A stretch of 64,000 bases of DNA, taken from the NCBI GenBank assembly GCA_963932465.1, contig OZ010788.1:667204484-667268483 (forward strand), in the 5' to 3' direction. A program made the translations under genes and the position numbers. This document shows, in pieces, positions 57,148 through 64,000 of the stretch. The notes under the pieces are model-generated. The model was given only the letters and a program-made list of their open reading frames with translations. It was not told where the DNA came from and did no database searches. Numbering within the stretch: the first letter of the stretch is position 1; the number at the start of each line of letters is the position of its first letter. Origin of the DNA: Maratus speciosus. Taxonomy: Eukaryota; Arthropoda; Arachnida; Araneae; Salticidae.

Positions 57148-57269
57148 CAAGGGTCATGAAGCTTTTTGAGTCTATCTAACCATTTATGTTATTAATTTTA
57201 ATCTATCTTTATTATTTTATGAGTTATTAAACATCAAAATGGGTCCGCGACTTTATAAACACCCTGTAT

Positions 57270-58590
57270 AATAGGAGTAAAGTTAAAAGTTTTATAAGTA
57301 TGAGTGGCCGTGATATGTTCTTGATTTGTTATTTGTATTACTAATTAGAGAACTTTATTATTTGCAACTTTTCTTATTTTTATAATTGCTAAATACATTT
57401 TATTAATTGCATGCAAAGTATAAAAATGTAAATTATGGTCCTTAATATCATCTAATTAGGTGTTTAGTTGTTCTGAAAACCTATAACTGTTGGTGGCGAT
57501 TCTGTACCTTGATGAAGGAAAAGATATATAAATCCATTTTAAATAAATAATCTGATTTATTTTTAAATATTTTTTTCTTAAACCCTATATGTGACATTCT
57601 TTTATAATGTTTCACAAATTTTGTTCAATTAATTTTATTAATAAATTGATTTGCAATTTTTAACCTAATAGATCAGTGGTAAAGTAAAAATACTTATTAC
57701 AAAGTTAAAATTAAATGTAACAAGATCGTGTATTGTAATTTACATATTGAAAATGTAAGAAGCAATTGTCTTCGATAGAGAAATTAAAATATTGCAGGAT
57801 TCATTTTATTTTATTGAAATAATTGTGATTGAAATTTATTTGACTAAAATGTTCAATGTTTTATCTGTATTTTACTATACAAAATATTATTTGCATATTA
57901 CCTGTCATGTAGAGTAATTTGTAAATTTAATTGTTACTTCAATCTTTTTCATTTTAGGTAGCAGCAATATAAAGTATAAAAAATGCTAAGAACATTCTCT
58001 TAAAAATGGAATATGGAGTGTCTCGTACTGTTTGTATATTATTAACATAACTATATATATACATATAAAATTAATTCTTATTGTACAATTTTTGTTTTAA
58101 TAAATATTTTATTTAAGTAAACAAAGAATTTTATTTGTTATGTTTTGCCTTTTTTTTTTTTACTGCTTCTCAATTTCTTATTTTATAAAGATTTCTTTCA
58201 ATTTATAGCTTAAGTAATGAAAAAGGGGGGAGCTTAAAATGTTCTTTTTCTTTACTATATCTCAAATTTTGTACCAACATACGGGTTTTGAACTTTTTAA
58301 ATGCAACAGAAAAAATGTCTGATAAATTTATACTTACTGCTAACTAAATTTATACTTCAGGGCTAATTATCGTGCATTTTTAGTTATTTAAATTTTAAAT
58401 ACAAAACCAGATTACAGATAGTTTATTGAAGCTTCAGTAAAGAATTAATTGCAAATTTGATTCTCCCATTAATCGGGGGGGAAAATGTATAATTTCCCTC
58501 TTACAACTGATTGCAAATTAAAATTTATTGCATTGTTAAAGATATTTCTATTTATTTTAGTTCTTATATTTATACATTTTTTACTTTACA
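57270..58590. other. AT-rich stretch, no feature found
   Basis: There are no open frames of interest. Poly(T) lies at 58150-58160. Confidence 0.4.
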
Positions 58591-58608
58591 TTTACAAATC
58601 TTCACTAC

Positions 58609-58609
<1 letters not shown>

Positions 58610-58648
<39 letters not shown>
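58610..58648 (+). repeat. Poly(A) tract
   Basis: This is an A run of about 38. Another lies at 58987-59022. Confidence 0.95.
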
Positions 58649-58650
<2 letters not shown>

Positions 58651-58796
58651 AGAATCCAGCATTTGTGGATTTTTATTCATAAATGGTGACTATTTTTGCT
58701 GGCTTTTCAATTTAATCTTTTATAATGATTTCTTTAAGTTAAAATCTGTTATTGAATATTTATTTTAATTGCTAAAATGTGCAACAGGAAAACTTG

Positions 58797-58940
58797 AAAA
58801 ACCAATAAAAATAGATTTATTAGACTGTTTATGTGTTTCTGCTCTATCCAAGCTATTATTATTCATTACTAATTTATTTTGATAATGGATCTAATAGCCA
58901 AAACATGTAAACAGTCTAATAAAACTATTTTTAATGTTTT
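58797..58940. repeat. Small foldback, ~35-bp arms
   Basis: AAAAATAGATTTATTAGACT then GTTTATGTG is mirrored by ACATGTAAACAGTCTAATAA then AACTATTTTT. The centre is about 70 bp. Confidence 0.8.
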
Positions 58941-58982
58941 CTTCTTTTAACAATTAAAATAAATAAATAATTTCTTTAATGC

Positions 58983-59024
<42 letters not shown>

Positions 59025-59842
59025 TGTTTTAAATTATTGAAAAAAAAATATATATATTTTTTTTTCTGATGAAGTATTAATAACGTAAGATAATTCTAAA
59101 AATTTTAATGTTGTTTTAAGTTTTAACCTTAAAGTAAAAATCAAAAAAAAATTTGTTTAAATGTGTCAGATAAATTTTTTTAATTTTGAAAGAAGTAAAT
59201 TTTTCCTTTTTACTTTGTTCGTCTGAATTTCTAGTAAAATTTATTGTTTTAAAGTGAAAGTTTTTATGTTGTAATTCCCAAATTGCAACATAAAATCTTT
59301 TTAAATTGTGACAATACTTTAGACTGTTATGCTTTTTGTTTTTTCATGTATTAAAAAAAGGTAACATTTCTCTATCACTAACAAATCATATTTTAAACAT
59401 CTGTATCATTGAAAAAAATCTCCCATTTTATTAGCACTTATTTACTGAGATCAATGGCAGTCTTAAACATGTCATCATTGTAAGTATACTGTAGTGTAAA
59501 AGAGTACAATGGCATTAATAATGTATAAAGTACAATTGAATTCAGAAATTTAAGTACAAACTTTTATATAGTTGCAGACCTGCATTTTTTGTGATTTTGT
59601 TGTATATATTAAATTTTTTTTTGTAGTTGTAAAAATATTATTTTTTGAAAAGAGATCTACTAAAGAAAGAAAATTTAATAATAATCAGTGAAATATGTAG
59701 TGGTGTACCGAGTAGCACTTTGGCCGAGTAACCGAGTACTCGGCCACTGACTACTCGGCCGAATACAGAGTAGTTGTGTAATAAAAAAAAAAAAAACACT
59801 GATGTGCACATGTGAGGTTAGGTGTTCATATGTGTGTACATA

Positions 59843-60295
59843 CCGGGTGTCCCAAAAAGGACTGACTGATTTTAAAATTAAATAACTTGCAAACGGTGAC
59901 AGATATTAAAAAAAATCTTGCAGGAGGGTTATGCATAAGGTCAAAAGTTTTATTACAGTGATTTTCAATTTTAGTTCGATTTACAAACAATAGATGGCGC
60001 TGTAAGCAACAGTCGCTAAATTCAGGCTCGATTTTTGGTACTTCGTGGCCCGGATAATACATTTCCATCTCCTTTTTCTGCATGGAACAAGATAAAGGAT
60101 CAAAAATCGAGCCTGTATTTAGCGACTATTGCTTACAGCGCCATCTATTGTTTGTAAATCGAACTAAAATTGAAAATCACGGTAATAAAACTTTTGACCT
60201 TATGCATAACCCTCCTGCAAGAATTTTTTTAATATCTGTCACCGTTTGCAAGTTATTGAATTTTAAAATCAGTCAGTCCTTTTTGGGACACCCGG
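59843..60295. mobile_element. 453-bp mariner-type foldback MITE nested in the hAT element
   Basis: CCGGGTGTCCCAAAAAGGAC at the left is mirrored by TCCTTTTTGGGACACCCGG at the right, TA outside both. Arms of ~190 bp are nearly identical; the centre is about 60 bp (60037-60097). Both arms carry AGATGGCGCTGTAAGC. Open frames of 76-85 codons in both directions read the same arm text and are not genes. Confidence 0.95.
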
Positions 60296-60656
60296 TATAT
60301 ATATATATATAATATGCATATATAGTATATATAAATTAACTAATTAAATTTGAAATTCATTTGTGCACCTTTTAAAGACAATTTTTGACAATTCAAAACA
60401 GTAGCGAAAAAAGGAGAATTGACACATAACAAGTACAATTATTAACCAATATAAAATTAAAACATTCTTCAACCCTCCAATTTATTCTGATACCTGAAAT
60501 TTGTCTATCAAAAATTTAAATGTTGGTTACTGTAACAATTCATTGAATAATGCAAAACATTTCATATTTATTTTGTAACTGTACATTATTTTCTTTTGAT
60601 TAAAAATAAAACAGAGAAAAATAAAAAGAGAGGTACAAAAAGAGATACAGGCTTTC

Positions 60657-61480
60657 TTAACCCATTTATGAATAGCGTCCCATTTTTGGGACGTTTCAAA
60701 TTTTAATGCATTTGTATAATTTTCTTCTTCTTTATAACATGAAAACTGCATGAAATCATTATTTATAAATGTCTTTATCTATAACTGAGAGATGACAGCA
60801 CAAGGTGGATATTCATTTGCTTAAATTAAGGCTTTTTTCGGTGTTTATAGATTTTTAATTTTTCAAGAGGGCGAAATGTAAAAAGTAAGTTTATTTGTAT
60901 TTTTTCTATCATGGACCCAAAATCGCAAGTTATAATCTTAGCTTGTGGACTTTTTTGAAATACGTATTTTTTTAAATTGCGAAATTATATGTTCAAGCTT
61001 ATTTTTTATGCATTTTTGTAATGTACAAAATATAGGATTCTAGGCACAAATGGGCACATATTTTTGTTAGAAATTTAGGAGACAGTTATTTATGCAATCT
61101 CCTTTCGAAAGTATTTATGAAATAAATTGTTATTAAGTCTGCAATACGATTATTCTTATTTTATTATTAATAATAGTTATAACGTTATTAGTCTCTGCAA
61201 AGAAATAAATATTTTTTTTTTTGTAGTTTATTAAAATACTAATTATAGTACATAATATACAATTTAAAAACATTTTAAATATAAATATAGGCAAAATATA
61301 TAATTATGCATATTATTCTACTAGAAATACTCATATTTAGTTCTTTTACATTTTATCAAATAAATACAAAAAAAATTAAGCTTAATTTTTTTTAGTATTT
61401 TTCCAGTTCATTTTGCAACATTTTAAAGTGATTTTACCAAAAAATTTGAGAAAACAAAAATTCAGGCACAAATGGGTTAA
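60657..61480. mobile_element. 824-bp TTAA element nested in the hAT element
   Basis: TTAACCCATTTATG at the left mirrors CACAAATGGGTTAA at the right, with TTAA intact at both. Internal echoes are GGCACAAATGGGCAC (about 61040) and the hairpin GTCCCATTTTTGGGAC (about 60677). No transposase is seen. Confidence 0.88.
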
Positions 61481-61549
61481 CAGAAGACTTATGTAAAACT
61501 TACACTCCATCTGCATGGGGGGGGGGGGGGAGAGAAAAAAAACTTTCCG

Positions 61550-61730
61550 ATTATGTGCAACCTTGCAAAAAAAATTCTTATGTGCACCTTCAACCACTGT
61601 TTATTCTGAACGTATATTTTCAGAGGCAGGCCAAATTTATAGTAGTAAAAGAAATGCCCTGTCTACTGATAATGTAGAACGTTTGGTGTTTTTGCACCGT
61701 AATTTGAAATATAATAAATTTAATTATTAA
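61550..61730 (+). pseudogene. hAT transposase C-terminal dimerisation domain remnant
   Basis: The frame reads LQKKFLCAPSTTVYSERIFS then EAGQIYSSKRNALSTDNVER and LVFLHRNL before a stop. This is the hAT family C-terminal dimerisation motif (PxSSxxSERxFSxAGxIxxxxRxxLxxxxxExLxFL). Upstream there is a poly(G) run at 61517-61530 and then the nested TTAA element, so the catalytic part is gone. Confidence 0.9.
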
Positions 61731-62111
61731 TTTTTTTTATTACATTTATTGTATTTTCAGTTTTTTTTATCCAAAATAAGTCTTTTCTGTTTTCCTATAT
61801 ATTTAAAAAGAACTTATTTTTATTTGTATAAATGTGAAGGTAAATTTTAATCTGGAATTATTTTATGAGGGTTTTTGTTCTTAACTTTTTCTATATTTTG
61901 TACACATATTGTTAAATACCGAGTAAATAGTTTTATGAATTATTGCATATATTATACATTGATATTCGAATAACTTTTTACAGATCAGTTTTAAATTCAT
62001 ATGCTTAAAAAATGAAATTCTTACAACTACTCGGTATTGGCCAAGTATTCGGCCAAAATTTCACCGAGTACCGAGTACTTACCGAGTACTCGGTACGGCT
62101 CTAGAAATATG

Positions 62112-63590
62112 CATACTTTTGCTTTTATTTTTGAAGAATAAAAGTTAATTGGTTTAAGAAGATTTGGAGTCTATAAACATTTCAGAATTACTCAATTGTA
62201 TTATGTATATATATAATAATTAATATAAGTAATATTTTGACAAAATATGAATGGAATATTTTTTACTTATGTAACGCGATTTCATACAGTCATATACATT
62301 TCATAAATTTTATTATTTTTAAAATGAAATGATACATTATGATATTTGGTGGGCAGTAATAAAAAATTGAAAAATATTCAGTTTGATCTTGTAAATTTCA
62401 TAATGCTTCTAATGACTGGTTGTACTAACTCTTCATCAGTAGGAAAATTATTAAAAGTTTAATATCATCAGAATAAACTATGAAATCATTTTAGCTTAAT
62501 ACAAGACACTTGTAATCTTGTTTTAAGTTCTAAATAAAATTGTTTAAATATTTCTTTCATCTGATGTGATTTAGATTCCTTCACTTTTTATATAAAAGTG
62601 GATATGTAATTAGATTAATAAAAATATTTTGATTCTTATTACAATTGCTTATTGTAAAAAAGTACTGCTTAAAAAAAATAAAAATTAAAGGAAAAAAATG
62701 AAAATTAAAGTGTAATGCAATGCTAGGTAAAGTATTTGCAAACTCTCTAAATGTTGCACTAAATTTAATCTTTAATTTTTTTTTTTCCTAATCAAAATTA
62801 ATTTTGACAACAGATGGTCAAACATATTTTGACCTGGACATTAAAACTAGCACACATAAGTACCGACTTCACGGAGCATAATAGGCAGTTGGACATGATA
62901 CGAACTACTAGTTTAAATAATTTTTGTCTGAATTTAATCACTGATTAATTAAGACAAAAATAACATTTAAAAATGAATAATGGAAGTTTGTCAGATTTAA
63001 TCCATCACCCCCACGAAGTTGGTGCTTATTCAAATACAGCTCTGATTTCAAAGAGCAAAGTAGATTTTGGATGTGGAGAATGAAATTAATGTTTAATAAT
63101 TTCATTTGATTTTTAAGTTTTTAACATTTAAAAATCATGTGACATCAATGATTCATTGAATTTGTTTTAATGTATTGGACTCTTTTTAATTAACAAAATT
63201 TTTATGGCAACTTGAGAGAATGAAAAACTATATAAGGACTACGTGAATAAACAATTTTTGTTTTATGTAAATTTAATTGAATATTCATCATTGTAGATTA
63301 TATTTATTGGCAGGAGCAACTAGAATACATTTTTTATTATTATTGTGCACAATAAGTTAGGTAAGGGAGGAACTTTTAATTAGTGTATATATTATGACAT
63401 TAGAATGCACAACAGATCTGAAAAGATTAATAATAAAATTTACTGCAGATCAAGAAATTTCATTTTTTTTTTCTTTACATTTGACATTGCAGGTGGTTTT
63501 TAGAACACAGAGTAAACATGTAAAAATTGGGTGATAAATTTAGATAATGTTTACTGTATGTCCTAAGAATCAACTGTGATATCTTTTTTT
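62112..63590. other. AT-rich stretch, no feature found
   Basis: There is no open frame above the noise and no shared repeats. Confidence 0.4.
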
Positions 63591-63603
63591 TTTAGCTCAA
63601 GAA

Positions 63604-63782
63604 AGAGAGCGCCCTCTAGCAGGGAAGATAAAAACTAAAATGAATAGTTGGAAATTATGCATTTTCATTGATGTAGAACTAGCAAAAGTATGTCAGGTAC
63701 TATTTGTATAATAAAAAGGGAAGGAAGAGTGCTCTCTACTAGAAAAGATGGGAACTAAAATGAAGTAGTGGAGAAAATAATT
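63604..63782 (+). repeat. ~121-bp tandem duplication with a CTCF-like site
   Basis: GAGAGCGCCCTCTAGCAGGG then AAGATAAAAACTAAAATGAA (63604) and GAGTGCTCTCTACTAGAAAA then GATGGGAACTAAAATGAAGT (63725) are diverged copies. GCGCCCTCTAGCAG at about 63609 fits the CTCF core in reverse complement; the second copy has lost it. Confidence 0.65.
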
Positions 63783-63829
63783 ATACGTACAAAGTTGAAA
63801 GTTGCATAAAAAATCAGATAATTAGAAGA

Positions 63830-63855
63830 CAAAAAAAAAAAAAAAAAAAAAAAAA
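63830..63855 (+). repeat. Poly(A) tract
   Basis: This is an A homopolymer of about 26. Confidence 0.95.
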
Positions 63856-64000
63856 CTAAGAAACACTATGTGCATTGTAAAAACAGTGCCATATGGTGGT
63901 GGGGGCTACAGTCTGCTAAATCTTAGACAAATTGTTCAAATGAAAGAGAAATTTAGGGAAAGATAGGGCATAGGAGCCTAAAAAGGTAAAAACCCAGAAT

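Larger units (their letters stand above)
56497..57266. mobile_element. Mariner-type foldback with ~265-bp arms and a transposase C-terminus
   Basis: CAGGGTGTTTATAAAGTCCC at the left mirrors GACTTTATAAACACCCTG at the right, flanked by TA (56495-56496, 57267-57268). Arms 56497-56760 and 57005-57266 are nearly identical in inverse orientation. The arms themselves include the 3-prime coding end, so the coding end is present twice, once on each strand. Confidence 0.93.
59698..62103 (+). mobile_element. hAT element with perfect 8-bp target duplication and two nested insertions
   Basis: It starts TAGTGGTGTACCGAGTAG and ends TACTCGGTACGGCTCTA. GAAATATG at 59690-59697 is repeated exactly at 62104-62111. 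Subterminal CCGAGTAC/GTACTCGG and CGGCCGAATAC/TTCGGCC repeats occur at both ends. A hAT dimerisation-domain remnant sits at 61550-61730. A mariner foldback (59843-60295) and a TTAA element (60657-61480) are nested. Without these about 1.1 kb of hAT DNA is left, so most of the transposase has been deleted. Confidence 0.95.

Noticed and set aside
59826..60312. Mirror-image 85- and 76-codon open frames
   Set aside because: They encode the same peptide because they read the two arms of one foldback. This reflects the palindrome, not two genes.

Overview
This is AT-rich eukaryotic nuclear DNA with no recognisable host gene. No long spliced coding structure, rRNA, tRNA or CRISPR array could be supported. 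The coding remnants are a THAP-less P-element-like transposase, a mariner transposase of the type that begins with a DUF4817-like domain, a hAT C-terminal domain and a pogo/Tc1-like transposase tail. Together with abundant TA- and TTAA-flanked MITEs these suggest an arthropod, possibly an arachnid. The taxon is an inference; nothing in the window is diagnostic.

Layout. 1-9.1 kb is a deeply nested block. An apparent 5.36-kb element (753-6110, 27-bp terminal inverted repeats, TA flanks) has arrays of a 16-bp palindrome just inside both ends and carries at least three layers of other repeats. It abuts a second TA-flanked element (6111-9092) that holds a clean hAT MITE with an 8-bp target duplication and a frameshifted transposase tail. 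9.4-17 kb holds a diverged direct duplication, several CAGTGTTGCCA-type MITEs, an old tandem array and a hAT MITE with a perfect 8-bp target duplication. 17-26 kb holds a foldback repeat, a three-copy 239-bp tandem repeat, a 1.96-kb element with an internal tandem array, a TTAA MITE that shares the target site of that element, and a 1.7-kb mariner-type foldback. 28.1-29.55 kb is a two-level palindrome. 29.85-30.36 kb has two TTAA MITEs abutting on one shared TTAA. 31-36.3 kb holds further TA-flanked elements.

36.5-43.9 kb is occupied by two unrelated satellites lying next to each other. The first has a ~355-bp unit (12 anchors counted, three interruptions). The second has a ~328-bp unit (six to seven copies), each unit carrying an inverted pair of YY1/Pho-like motifs. 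A near-perfect 179-bp palindrome follows at 44.5 kb.

46.57-48.83 kb (minus strand) is the only long coding region: a P-element-like transposase whose reading frame is interrupted once, in an A7 homopolymer. 50-57.3 kb has pogo/Tigger MITEs, a ~130-bp tandem array containing two perfect palindromes, and two mariner foldbacks that hold the N-terminal and C-terminal parts of a transposase. 59.7-62.1 kb is a hAT element with a perfect 8-bp target duplication, itself host to a foldback and a TTAA element. The remainder is AT-rich sequence with homopolymers and microsatellites.

Functionally the window is a transposon and satellite graveyard. The parts worth following up are the palindromic subterminal arrays, the paired satellites, the nearly intact P-like transposase, and a CTCF-like core motif carried by several unrelated elements.
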